Assembly (NCBI GenBank): GCA_038213835.1
Contig: JBBQSN010000141.1
Span: 1-9,138 of the forward strand
Length of the DNA: 9,138 bases
Reading direction: 5' to 3'
DNA from: JBBQSN01 sp038213835
GTDB taxonomy: Bacteria > Actinomycetota > Actinomycetes > Actinomycetales > CAWJMD01
A program made the position numbers and the translations under genes. The notes below the pieces were generated by a model, which was not told the DNA's origin, did not search any database, and saw only the letters and a program-made list of their open reading frames with translations. Shown here in pieces: positions 1-6,624 of this stretch (within the stretch, counting starts at the first letter, position 1; each line of letters begins with the position of its first letter).

Positions 1-2
1 CC

Positions 3-320
3 GGGTGCACCACCCCACCGGCGCTGTGCGAGGCGCACCACGTCATCTGGTGGTCCCGCGGCGGCCCCACCACCACCGCCAACCTGGCCCTGCTCTGCCA
101 CCGCCACCACACCCAGATCCACGCCCAACCCGAAGATGACCACGCGCAGGGCTGGCAGATGCTGATGCGCGACGGCATCCCCTGGTTCTGCCCACCCGAA
201 CGCCTCGACCAGTCACGAACCCTGCAACGCAACACCTTCCACCACACCGTCCACAACACCCGGCGCACCGGCCTGCGCTGGAACGCGCCTACGGCACCGA
301 ACGAACCGGACCCACCCTGA
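3..320 (+). CDS. HNH endonuclease signature protein, C-terminal fragment (DUF222/HNH type)
   Basis: The window opens inside this gene, so only about 105 C-terminal residues are visible. The frame begins with a Cys-x2-Pro-x4-Cys pair, followed by EAHHVIWWSRGG, TTTANLALLCHRHH and QIH. These are the HNH core: the first His in AHH, the Asn in TANLALLC, and the last His in CHRHH, with the paired cysteines probably binding structural zinc. Beyond the nuclease core lies a Trp- and His-rich tail (GWQMLMRDGIPWFCPPERLD) and a low-complexity Pro/Asn/Thr end closed by TGA at 318-320. Actinobacterial genomes carry many such proteins, normally with an N-terminal DUF222 domain that would lie left of this window; their role is unsettled. 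The gene converges with the alditol oxidase gene, leaving a 19-bp gap with no hairpin terminator. The family call is firm, the cellular role is not. Confidence 0.88.
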   Translation, partial: GCTTPPALCEAHHVIWWSRGGPTTTANLALLCHRHHTQIHAQPEDDHAQGWQMLMRDGIPWFCPPERLDQSRTLQRNTFHHTVHNTRRTGLRWNAPTAPNEPDPP

Positions 321-339
321 GCCGTGTCGAGACGTCAGG

Positions 340-1602
340 TCACCCGCCCAGCAGCCGATCGGTGAAGTCGTTGGCGAACGTCCCGTCCGGGTCGAGGTCA
401 GCGACGAGAGAACGGAAGTCGCCCCATCGCGGGAAGCGCGACGCGAGCGCCGCAGGGTCGAGCCCGAACACCTTGCCCCAGTGCGGCCTCGGGGAGAACG
501 GCGCGAGTGCCTGCTCGACCACCGCGATGGCGGAGGTGGCCGCGACGGGGTCCGGGTGCCAGGTCACGTGCAGCCCCAGCGAGCCGCTCCCGCCGGACGG
601 GCTGAGCCACAGGTCGTCACCGGCGACGGTGCGCAGCTCGGCCACCTGCAGCGCCGGACGGATGACGTCGGCGACCTCGAGCACGGCCCGCACGGCAGCG
701 GGTCCGTGCGCGCGGTCGACGTACCACTCGGACTGCAGCTCGGCGCCGCTGCTGCTCGGCGCCCCCTCGGCACTGAAGTGCGGGAGCCGCTCGAACCAGC
801 GGCCTGGGATCCCACGCTGCACGGTGCAGCCGTCCGGCGCGTTGCCCGGGGTGGGGTGGATGTCGTGGTCGATCGGCCGGGCGCCGAGCGGCGCGAGGTC
901 GACCACGGGATCGCCGGTGCGGCGCTTGACCCAGACCGTCCCCGCTCCCTCTTCTGCGTCGTCGAGGCGGGTGAAGACGCTGACGCTGTAGCCCGATCCG
1001 AGGACGAGGTCGAGGTGCTCGAACAGCACGTCCGAGGAGACGCCGTCGTACACGGTCTGCGCCACCTCGAACGAGGGCACCGTGTCGAGGACGAGCCTGG
1101 TCATCACCCCGAGCCTCCCGAGGGCCAGGACCGAGCCGCCGAACCGTTCGTCGCCGCGGCGCACCGTCAGCAGGTCACCCGTCGCGGTGACCAGCTCGAC
1201 CTCGCGCACCGTGGCGGCCAGGCAGCGGTTCGCGTCGCCGGAGCCGTGCGTGCCGGTCGAGGCAGCTCCCCCGACGCAGATGTGGGGCAGCGAGCCCATG
1301 TTCTCGAGCGCGAGGCCGTGCCGTTCGAGCTCGGGCACCACCTGCGCGAACGTCAGGCCCGCGCCGACCGCCACGGCGGCGCCGTCCTGGACCACCTCGA
1401 CCACCGGCGGCAGGTCGGTCAGTGACACCAGCGTGCCGCGGCTGTCGGCCACCGCGGAGAACGAGTGCCCGGTCCCGAGCGCGTGCACGTGCCGGCTGCC
1501 GGCGACCAGGCGGCGCAGCTCGTCGACGCCGCGCGGCCGCTCGATCCGGTCGGGGGTGAAGACGACGTTGCGAGCCCAGTTGGTCGGGTGCGTGGTCGTC
1601 AT
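340..1602 (-). CDS. aldO: Alditol oxidase (covalent FAD, AldO/xylitol oxidase type)
   Basis: A 420-residue flavoprotein oxidase expected to oxidise the C1 hydroxyl of polyols such as xylitol or sorbitol to an aldose, releasing hydrogen peroxide (EC 1.1.3.41). From memory it aligns almost end to end with Streptomyces coelicolor AldO, which has a similar length. The FAD-binding half carries LGTGHSFS, whose His46 matches the covalent FAD histidine. NMGSLPHICVGGAASTGTHG (101-120) is the second FAD loop and holds a Ser104 equivalent to an AldO active-site serine. The substrate half shows ELRTVA (Glu322, Arg324), HVTW (Thr347) and RPHWGKVF (Lys377), matching the AldO polyol-binding and catalytic residues. 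The frame runs on upstream to 1752, but I start at 1602: MTTTHPTNWARN aligns with the AldO N-terminus, and a TANNNT box lies 7 nt before this ATG. No signal peptide, so probably cytoplasmic. A related sugar-lactone oxidase activity cannot be excluded. Confidence 0.88.
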   Translation of the reverse strand: MTTTHPTNWARNVVFTPDRIERPRGVDELRRLVAGSRHVHALGTGHSFSAVADSRGTLVSLTDLPPVVEVVQDGAAVAVGAGLTFAQVVPELERHGLALENMGSLPHICVGGAASTGTHGSGDANRCLAATVREVELVTATGDLLTVRRGDERFGGSVLALGRLGVMTRLVLDTVPSFEVAQTVYDGVSSDVLFEHLDLVLGSGYSVSVFTRLDDAEEGAGTVWVKRRTGDPVVDLAPLGARPIDHDIHPTPGNAPDGCTVQRGIPGRWFERLPHFSAEGAPSSSGAELQSEWYVDRAHGPAAVRAVLEVADVIRPALQVAELRTVAGDDLWLSPSGGSGSLGLHVTWHPDPVAATSAIAVVEQALAPFSPRPHWGKVFGLDPAALASRFPRWGDFRSLVADLDPDGTFANDFTDRLLGG

Positions 1603-1609
1603 GGGCAGA

Positions 1610-1615
1610 ACGCTA
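1610..1615 (-). promoter_or_regulatory. Candidate -10 box for leaderless aldO transcript
   Basis: On the minus strand the hexamer TAGCGT fits the actinobacterial TANNNT -10 consensus and is followed by 7 nt (TCTGCCC) and then the aldO ATG. This is the spacing expected when transcription starts on the A of the start codon, giving a leaderless mRNA. No Shine-Dalgarno sequence precedes the ATG. I see no convincing -35. The TAG of the box is also the stop codon of the small open frame upstream. Confidence 0.55.
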
Positions 1616-1752
1616 CTTGCGCTGCACCTTCTCGATGCCCATGACCAGGACGACCCGGTCCTCGCTGTCCGGCGACGCCGGGGTGTCGGGGTCGCCGTAC
1701 TGCTGCCCGAGCCACACGTAGAACGCTCCGGTTCGGGGACGCTCGTCGTCAT
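1613..1752 (-). pseudogene. Small conserved-looking ORF, about 46 aa, apparent one-base frameshift
   Basis: Two overlapping minus-strand frames each look coding over only part of their length. From ATG at 1752 the frame reads MTTSVPEPE with G/C-ending codons, then degenerates. One base out of phase, from about 1723, the sequence reads FYVWLGQQYGDPDTPA, then continues through SPDSEDRVVLVMGIEKVQRK to TAG at 1613-1615, again with almost all third positions G or C. Restoring one base near 1723-1725 would give an acidic protein of about 46 residues. The downstream frame has no ATG or GTG in a useful position of its own. It lies between the RibD-fold gene and aldO, on the same strand, with no strong ribosome-binding site. 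I do not recognise the family. It may be a genuine pseudogene, a sequencing error in a real small gene, or chance; the codon pattern favours one of the first two. Confidence 0.42.
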
Positions 1753-1801
1753 GGCGGTGCCGACCGGCCAGGAACCGACCGTGTTCCCCTGACCGTCCCC
1801 G

Positions 1802-2434
1802 TCACCGCCGCACGCGGTACCGCAGGTGGCTGACCGCGGTCGAGCCGTCCGAACCGAGCAGGTCCAGGCCCACCGCGTCGCCCTGCCCGAAGAGGCGGAC
1901 CCCGTCGCCGAGCAGGACGGGCACGACGTGCAGGGTCAGGTCGTCGACGAGCCCGGCCGCGAGGGCCTGCTGCACCGCGCTGCCGCCGCCCGCCACGTTC
2001 ACGTCGCCGTCCCCCGCCGCCTCCCGGGCCCGGGCCTCGGCGTCCTCGATCCCGCCGGTGACGAAGTGGAAGGTCGTCCCTCCCGACATCGGCAGCGGGT
2101 CGCGCTGGTGGTGCGTCAGGACGAAGACGTCGTGGTGGTACGGCGGTTCCTCACCCCACCATCCGGTCCACCCCGGGTCCCACGGCCCGTCGAAGCCGCC
2201 GAACATGTGGCGTCCCATCACGGTCGCCGCGGCGCGCTGCAGCGGCACCCGGACGACGTCGTCGTCGGAACCGGGGTCCCCGCCGTCCTCGCCGATCATC
2301 TCGTGGAAGAACCGGGTGCGGTAGACCCACTCGTGGATCCGCTCTCCACCGACGCCCATCGGGTGGTCCGGCCCGGGACGCGGGCCGGCGACGAAGCCGT
2401 CCGCGGAGACGCTGATGTCGACGAAGGTGCTCAT
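1802..2434 (-). CDS. Dihydrofolate reductase family protein (RibD C-terminal domain)
   Basis: A 210-residue single-domain protein of the RibD_C/DHFR-fold superfamily, expected to bind NAD(P)H and reduce an unidentified substrate in the cytoplasm. The N-terminal strand FVDISVSADGFVAGP (4-18) is the usual family opening. TVMGRHMFGG (71-80) corresponds to the conserved G-R-x-T/M turn, VFVLTHHQRDPLP (103-115) is the central strand with its His/Pro-rich follow-up, VAGGGS (147-152) is the glycine-rich cofactor loop, and LHVVPVLLGDGVRLF (168-182) is the characteristic C-terminal strand pair. There is no N-terminal deaminase domain, so this is not a complete bifunctional riboflavin RibD. I start at 2434 because MSTFVDI fits family N-termini; an in-frame ATG at 2467 would add 11 residues. 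It begins 56 nt after the sugar transporter stop and could share its transcript. No strong Shine-Dalgarno is visible. The substrate cannot be told from sequence. Confidence 0.85.
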   Translation of the reverse strand: MSTFVDISVSADGFVAGPRPGPDHPMGVGGERIHEWVYRTRFFHEMIGEDGGDPGSDDDVVRVPLQRAAATVMGRHMFGGFDGPWDPGWTGWWGEEPPYHHDVFVLTHHQRDPLPMSGGTTFHFVTGGIEDAEARAREAAGDGDVNVAGGGSAVQQALAAGLVDDLTLHVVPVLLGDGVRLFGQGDAVGLDLLGSDGSTAVSHLRYRVRR

Positions 2435-2435
2435 G

Positions 2436-2458
2436 CGGGTCCGACCTGCGCCGACCCG
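2436..2458 (-). repeat. Short inverted repeat just before the RibD-fold start codon
   Basis: Six-base arms (cgggtc at 2436-2441 and gacccg at 2453-2458) flank an 11-base loop, ending one base short of the start codon at 2434. In the mRNA this could fold over the ribosome-binding region. The arms are short for a sequence this G+C-rich, so this is a weak call. Confidence 0.25.
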
Positions 2459-2490
2459 AGAACTCATCGCACTCGTCGCACGTCGGACGG

Positions 2491-3915
2491 CTACTCCATG
2501 TCCTCGAGCTGGCGGCCGTTGGTCTCCTTGACGAACCTCATGACGAACAGCAACGACGCCAGGGCCGAGACGGTGTAGAAGCCGTAGGTGAACCCGAGCC
2601 CGATCTCGGCCATCGGCGGGAACGAGGTGGAGACGGCGAAGTTGGTCACCCACTGGGCGGCGGCGGCCAGGCCAAGCGCCGTCCCGCGGATCCTGTTGTT
2701 GAACATCTCGCCGAGCAGCACCCACACGGCCGGGCCCCAGGACATGCCGAAGAAGACGACGAACAGGTTGGCCGCGGCGAGCGCGACGAGCCCGGCGGTG
2801 TCGCTGAGCTCGGGGGCGGGGACGCCGTCGGCACCGGGCACGAGCGGGGCGGTGCCGAACACCACCGCGAGGGCGCCGAGCGACAGCACCATGCCGGCAG
2901 ATCCGGTCAGCAGCAGCTTGCGGCGACCGATCCGGTCGATGAGCGCGATGGCGACGAGGGTGACGACGATGTTGGTGACCGAGGTGATCACGGTCTGGGT
3001 GAGGGCGTCCTCCTCGGTGAAACCGACCGACTGCCACAGGGTCGAGGAGTAGTAGAAGATCACGTTGATGCCGACGAGTTGCTGGAACACGGACAGTGCG
3101 ATGCCGATCCAGACGATCGGGAGCAGGCCGCCGCCAGGCTTCCTCAGGTCGGTGAAGGACGCCTTCGCCTCGCGCTTGACGGTCCGCGCGATCTCGGAGA
3201 TCCGCTCGTCCACCCCGGTGGTGAGGACCGAGCCCAGCACCTTCTTGGCAGCATCGACCTTGCCCAGCGCCACCAGGTAGCGCGGCGACTCGGGGATCTG
3301 CAGGGCGAGCACGCCGTAGGCGATGGCCGGGACCGCCTCGGTGAGGAACATCCAGCGCCAGGCCTCGAGGCCGAACCACAGCTCCTCCCCCGCGCCGCCG
3401 GCGACGTTCGCGAGGAACGAGTCCGACAGGAGGGCGACGAAGATGCCGAGCACGATCGCGAGCTGCTGCAGCGAGCCCAGCCGGCCCCGGATCTGGGCGG
3501 GCGAGATCTCGGCGATGTAGGCGGGGGCGATGACCGACGCCGCGCCGACGGCCAGACCACCGAGGACGCGCCACGCGATCATGTCCCACGGGCCGGACGC
3601 CAGGCCCGAGCCGACGGCGCTGGCGACGAAGAGGAGGGCGGCCAGCACCATCACGCGGATCCGGCCGTAGCGGTCCGCCAGCCGTCCCGCCGCGTACGCA
3701 CCGGCCACGCAGCCCAACAGAGCCGAGGACACCACGAACCCGGTGAGCCCGGCGCCCATCCCGAACGACTCGCGCATCGGCGTGACGGCGCCGTTGATGA
3801 CGGCCGTGTCGAACCCGAACAGGAACCCCCCGAGGGCGGCCACCGCGGCCAGCATCACCACCCGCCCGGTGTTGTACTGCTCCTCCTGGGTCGTCGTGCT
3901 CCCCGAGTCAGCCAT
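2491..3915 (-). CDS. MFS sugar transporter, sugar porter family
   Basis: A 474-residue 12-helix major facilitator that should carry a hexose, pentose, polyol or inositol across the cytoplasmic membrane, probably with protons. All sugar-porter signatures are present in order: GGFLFGFDTAVING in TM1 (29-42), RLADRYGR between TM2 and TM3 (78-85), PAYIAEISPAQIRGRL (131-146), PESPRYL (208-214) opening the central loop, QQLVGIN in TM7 (278-284), DRIGRRKL (327-334), GPAVWVLLGEMFNNRIRG (394-411) and a C-terminal KETNGRQLE (463-471), a variant of the usual PETKG. The TM7 QQ and N are the sugar-binding side chains known in XylE and GLUT proteins. The start at 3915 is set by GGAGG nine bases upstream; an extension to 3981 would be Arg/His-rich and unlikely. 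The nearby alditol oxidase makes a polyol substrate attractive, but that is inference. Confidence 0.93.
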   Translation of the reverse strand: MADSGSTTTQEEQYNTGRVVMLAAVAALGGFLFGFDTAVINGAVTPMRESFGMGAGLTGFVVSSALLGCVAGAYAAGRLADRYGRIRVMVLAALLFVASAVGSGLASGPWDMIAWRVLGGLAVGAASVIAPAYIAEISPAQIRGRLGSLQQLAIVLGIFVALLSDSFLANVAGGAGEELWFGLEAWRWMFLTEAVPAIAYGVLALQIPESPRYLVALGKVDAAKKVLGSVLTTGVDERISEIARTVKREAKASFTDLRKPGGGLLPIVWIGIALSVFQQLVGINVIFYYSSTLWQSVGFTEEDALTQTVITSVTNIVVTLVAIALIDRIGRRKLLLTGSAGMVLSLGALAVVFGTAPLVPGADGVPAPELSDTAGLVALAAANLFVVFFGMSWGPAVWVLLGEMFNNRIRGTALGLAAAAQWVTNFAVSTSFPPMAEIGLGFTYGFYTVSALASLLFVMRFVKETNGRQLEDME

Positions 3916-3924
3916 CGTCCTCGC

Positions 3925-3929
3925 CCTCC
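3925..3929 (-). promoter_or_regulatory. Shine-Dalgarno site of the sugar transporter
   Basis: GGAGG on the minus strand sits 9 nt before the ATG at 3915. It fixes the start codon and contrasts with aldO and the LLM oxidoreductase, which seem to be read from leaderless messages. Confidence 0.75.
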
Positions 3930-3930
3930 G

Positions 3931-3949
3931 GTGCGGTGCGGTGCGGTGC
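3931..3949. repeat. Pentanucleotide tandem repeat (gtgcg, almost four copies)
   Basis: The plus strand reads gtgcg three times, then gtgc. It lies directly upstream of the transporter Shine-Dalgarno, inside the 104-bp gap between the DUF445 gene and the transporter gene, so it would fall in the 5' untranslated leader or the promoter. Short tandem repeats of this kind can vary in copy number by slippage; whether it matters here is unknown. Confidence 0.55.
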
Positions 3950-4019
3950 CTGACAGGCCAGCCGTGCGGGACACCCTGCACCTGGACCGGCCCGAGGACA
4001 ACCCAGACGAACGGCGTGA

Positions 4020-5291
4020 TCAGAGCACCTGCGAGACCGCGTGGATCGTCACGCCGACGAGCCCGCCGACGACGGTGCCGTTGATCCGGATGAACTGCAG
4101 GTCGCGGCCCACGAGCAGCTCGATCCGGCGGGACGCCTCCTGGCCGTCCCAGCTCTTGACCGTGTGCGAGATGGTCGCGGCGACCTCGGCCCCGTAGGTC
4201 TGGACCAGGAAGGCCGCGCCGTCGGCCGCCCGCGAGTCCAGTCCGGCCCGCATGCCGGGGTCGCCGACGAGCCGCTCCCCCAGCTCCACCAGCGCACGCC
4301 GCGCCCGCTCGTGCAGGGGGCCGTCGACGTCGGCGAGGGACTCGACCACCGCCGAGCGCACCGACTCGGCGACGGCTGTGGCGGCGTCCGCGGTCCCGGG
4401 GTTCTCGAGCATCCGCACCTTCAGGGCCTCGGCGCGCTCGCGGGTGGCCTCGTCGTGCTGCAGGTCGTCCGCGAAGCGCGAGAGCAGGGAGTCCAGGGCG
4501 TCGCGCACCTGGTGGTCAGGGTCATCGCGCACGTCGGCCACCCAGCGCAGCATCTCCTGGTAGACCCGGTCGACCACGCGGTCGTCGAGCCAGGTCGGCG
4601 ACCACCAGGGGGCCCGCTCGCGCACCGCACCGGCGACCGTGCCCTCGTGCTGGGTCAACCACGCGTGCCCCTCGACCAGCACCAGGTCGACCAGCGGCCG
4701 GTGTGCGCCGTCCCGCAGCACGTTCTCCAGCAGGTGGCCGGCCACCGGGGCCAGCGGCTCCTGCGCGAGCCGGGGCAGCAGCGCCTGCTCGACGAACGCG
4801 CGCACCTCGTCCTCCCCGATGCCACCCAGCGCGCGACCCAGCGCCGGGGCGACCTCGCGGACGACGCGAGCCGCGTTCTCCTCGTGCGAGATCCAGCGCC
4901 CGACCCGCAGCGCGGGCTCGGCGGCGGCGACCCGCTCCCTCGCCAGGTCCGGGGTCAGGAAGCTCTCGGTGACGAACTGCTCGAGGCTCTCCCCCAGGGC
5001 GTCCTTGCGCTCCGGCACCAGCGCGGTGTGCGGGATGGGCAGGCCGAGTGGACGCCTGAACAGCGCCGTGACGGCGAACCAGTCGGCCACCGCCCCGACC
5101 ATGGACGCCTCCGCGCCGGCGTTCACGTACCCGAGGAAGCCCTCGTCCCCGAAGGTGAGGACGTAGACCAGAGCGGCGAACAGCAGGAGGCCGAGGGCCA
5201 CCGCCTGCATCCGCCGCAGCGCCCGGAGCCGCTCCACGTCCAGCGAGGTACCGGGCGGGGCTCCGGGCGGGGTGATCAGAGGGGCGTCCAT
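4020..5291 (-). CDS. DUF445 family membrane protein (YjiN-like)
   Basis: A 423-residue protein of the DUF445/YjiN family, whose biochemical role is not established. A transmembrane helix (about 29-48) follows a Pro-rich cytoplasmic start and basic RLRALRRMQ. Next comes the family hallmark ASMVGAVADWFAVTALFRRP (62-81), continuing into LGLPIPHTALVPERKDALGE (82-101). The long middle (about 105-390) is charged and mostly helical, with many Arg/Glu/Ala heptad-like stretches, and could extend from the membrane as a stalk. The C-terminus FIRINGTVVGGLVG plus VTIHAVSQVL (400-423) is the typical closing helix, placing both ends in the membrane. Length is normal for the family. I start at 5291 rather than further upstream because MDAPLITPPG directly precedes the conserved part and the upstream extension is low-complexity Arg-rich. 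It is divergent from the 5380 gene, with a palindrome between them. Confidence 0.9.
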   Translation of the reverse strand: MDAPLITPPGAPPGTSLDVERLRALRRMQAVALGLLLFAALVYVLTFGDEGFLGYVNAGAEASMVGAVADWFAVTALFRRPLGLPIPHTALVPERKDALGESLEQFVTESFLTPDLARERVAAAEPALRVGRWISHEENAARVVREVAPALGRALGGIGEDEVRAFVEQALLPRLAQEPLAPVAGHLLENVLRDGAHRPLVDLVLVEGHAWLTQHEGTVAGAVRERAPWWSPTWLDDRVVDRVYQEMLRWVADVRDDPDHQVRDALDSLLSRFADDLQHDEATRERAEALKVRMLENPGTADAATAVAESVRSAVVESLADVDGPLHERARRALVELGERLVGDPGMRAGLDSRAADGAAFLVQTYGAEVAATISHTVKSWDGQEASRRIELLVGRDLQFIRINGTVVGGLVGVTIHAVSQVL

Positions 5292-5297
5292 GGTGAC

Positions 5298-5303
5298 AGC
5301 GTG
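5298..5303 (-). promoter_or_regulatory. Candidate -10 box for leaderless DUF445 transcript
   Basis: The minus strand reads CACGCT followed by GTCACC and the ATG. This matches the shape of actinobacterial leaderless promoters (TANNCT, 6-7 nt, ATG) except that the first T is C. No Shine-Dalgarno precedes this start. The box overlaps the left arm of the inverted repeat at 5299-5318, so a protein bound there would compete with RNA polymerase. Confidence 0.38.
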
Positions 5304-5318
5304 CCGGACCCGGCACGC
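5299..5318. promoter_or_regulatory. 20-bp inverted repeat, candidate operator in divergent promoter region
   Basis: The arms gcgtgccgg (5299-5307) and ccggcacgc (5310-5318) are perfect reverse complements separated by 2 bp. The site lies 8-27 bp upstream of the DUF445 start and about 60 bp upstream of the GTG of the 5380 gene. Perfect 9-bp arms with a 2-bp centre suit a dimeric transcription factor better than an RNA hairpin, because the loop is too small without opening pairs. No regulator gene adjoins it, so the binding protein is unknown. Confidence 0.5.
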
Positions 5319-5367
5319 CCGTCCCCGTCCCGGGCGGTCGCGTCGGCGCTCTGCCTGCTGCTGGTGC

Positions 5368-5373
5368 GACGAT
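5368..5373 (+). promoter_or_regulatory. Candidate -10 box for the 5380 gene
   Basis: The hexamer gacgat ends 6 nt before the GTG at 5380, near leaderless spacing. It deviates from TANNNT at its first base and I see no clear -35, so this is a tentative call that supports the 5380 start. Confidence 0.3.
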
Positions 5374-5379
5374 CCTGGG

Positions 5380-6624
5380 GTGCCCATCGTGTTCCGTCTC
5401 CTGCGCGCGACGCTGGTCGCCGTGCTCGTGCTGTCGGTCGTGGCGGCCGGCAGAGTCGCCTGGGTAGCGGGCTCGGACGGGACCTCGGACGCCGACCTGC
5501 GGGCGCAGGCGCACTTCCTGTCCGCAGCAGTGGACGACGGAGCCGCGCAGCGGATGCAGGGGTTGTTCCCGGAGGGGTACCTGTTCACCGTCGTCCTGAC
5601 CGGGCTGGCGGTGGCGGCGTCCTCGGACGATGCGACCCGCGACGACGACCTCGTAAGGATGCGTGAGCTGCTCGCGCTGGCCGACTCCGCCGACGGGACC
5701 GCACCGTTCGACCCCGCGGCCGACCCGCCCTACGGCGTCTTCCACGCCGGGTGGACCCTGCTGCTGCGCACCGAGGTGGCCCGCCTGAGCGGCTCGGGGG
5801 ACGACCTGGGCGAGCTGCGCCGGCGCTGGGACGGGTTGCGGGCGGCCGTCGACCGTTCGCGGTCCGGTCTCCTGGAGGCCTACCCCGGGCAGTCGTGGCC
5901 GGTCGACACGGTGGTCGCGGTGGCCGCGCTGGAGCGCGCCAGGCAGGTCCTCGGCGGCCCGGCGCCCGACCTGGTGACGCAGCGGTGGCTCGGCCGGGTG
6001 GACGCGCTGCGCGATCCCGCGACCGGCCTGCTCCCGCACCGCACGACACCGGACGGCACCGTGCTGCAGGGGCCGCGCGCCTCGAGCCAGTCCCTGGTGC
6101 AGCTGTTCTGGCCCGACATCGACCCCGGCGGGGCCGCCGAGCAGTGGCGGTCGTACGTGGACACCTTCGTGGTCCGGCGCGCGGTGGCGGCGGTCGGCGT
6201 CCGGGAGTACCCGCAGGGTGTGAGCGGCAACGGCGACGTCGACTCCGGGCCGTTGGTCCTGGGCATGTCGGCGAGCGCCACGGTCCTCAGCCTCGGCGGC
6301 GCACGCCGCGCCGGCGACCGCGACCTGGCTGCCGACCTCGACCGCGAGGCCGAGCTGGCCGGGCTGCCGCTGCAGGTGTTCGACCAGCGGCGGTACCTGG
6401 GTGGGGCGCTCCCGGTCGGCGACGCCTTCCTGGCCTTCGCGCGGGCCCAGGACGAGGGCGCACCGGCCGGCACCGGCGCGCCCTCGGTGCGGTGGCCGTT
6501 CGTCGTCGGCGCACCGCTGGTCACGGCCGCCTGCGCCGCCGCCCTGCTGGTCCTGATCCACCGGCGACGCTGCGCCCGCACCACCACGGCGTCATCCCTG
6601 GCACGCAGCGCCGCACCGCCTTAG
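5380..6624 (+). CDS. Membrane-anchored protein of unknown function, probably an alpha/alpha-barrel-like domain
   Basis: A 414-residue protein I cannot assign. An N-terminal hydrophobic helix (about 5-29) acts as anchor or uncleaved signal; a second helix near the C-terminus (about 372-393, followed by HRRRC) would place a short basic tail in the cytoplasm and residues 30-370 outside. The central part is helical and rich in conserved-looking motifs: FPEGYLFTVVLTGLA (63-77), PPYGVFHAGW (116-125), EAYPGQSWPVDTVVAVAAL (166-184), DPATGLLPH (212-220), GPRASSQSLVQLFW (231-244) and REYPQGVSGNGDVDSGP (275-291). Spaced helices with Trp, Asp and Gly turns recall alpha-toroid enzymes such as linalool dehydratase/isomerase, but that is a guess. 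GTG at 5380 follows a -10-like box; GTG at 5389, with GGGG eight bases before it, is an equally possible start (411 residues). It is divergent from the DUF445 gene and ends 10 bp before the LLM oxidoreductase start. Confidence 0.72.
   Translation: MPIVFRLLRATLVAVLVLSVVAAGRVAWVAGSDGTSDADLRAQAHFLSAAVDDGAAQRMQGLFPEGYLFTVVLTGLAVAASSDDATRDDDLVRMRELLALADSADGTAPFDPAADPPYGVFHAGWTLLLRTEVARLSGSGDDLGELRRRWDGLRAAVDRSRSGLLEAYPGQSWPVDTVVAVAALERARQVLGGPAPDLVTQRWLGRVDALRDPATGLLPHRTTPDGTVLQGPRASSQSLVQLFWPDIDPGGAAEQWRSYVDTFVVRRAVAAVGVREYPQGVSGNGDVDSGPLVLGMSASATVLSLGGARRAGDRDLAADLDREAELAGLPLQVFDQRRYLGGALPVGDAFLAFARAQDEGAPAGTGAPSVRWPFVVGAPLVTAACAAALLVLIHRRRCARTTTASSLARSAAPP

Noticed and set aside
3..320. HNH fragment as part of a homing endonuclease or mobile intron
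   Set aside because: The Cys-x2-Pro-x4-Cys plus EAHHVIWW pattern is the common actinobacterial DUF222/HNH type, and no intron or repeat border is visible.
321..339. Terminator between the convergent HNH and aldO genes
   Set aside because: Only 19 bp, with no stem-loop and no T run.
481..1425. A 314-codon plus-strand frame antisense to aldO
   Set aside because: Arg/Gly/His-rich with no recognisable domain, and fully covered by a gene with known catalytic residues.
1603..1752. A 50-residue N-terminal extension of the alditol oxidase
   Set aside because: AldO homologues begin at the MTTTHPTNW position, and the extension is Ser/Arg/Thr-rich; a leaderless -10 box sits right before 1602.
1814..1823. 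Ten-base palindrome gcggtaccgc near the 3' end of the RibD-fold gene
   Set aside because: It lies within coding sequence for the conserved C-terminus and is short enough to occur by chance at this G+C.
2435..3589. Extension of the RibD-fold protein upstream to 3589 as a 595-residue protein
   Set aside because: The added part is the transporter gene read in the wrong frame; the family N-terminus begins at MSTFVDI (2434).
4522..6561. A 679-codon open frame on the minus strand across the DUF445 gene and the 5380 gene
   Set aside because: Composition is Arg/Gly/Ala-rich with no family motifs, and it overlaps two well-supported genes in other frames; it is a by-product of very high G+C.
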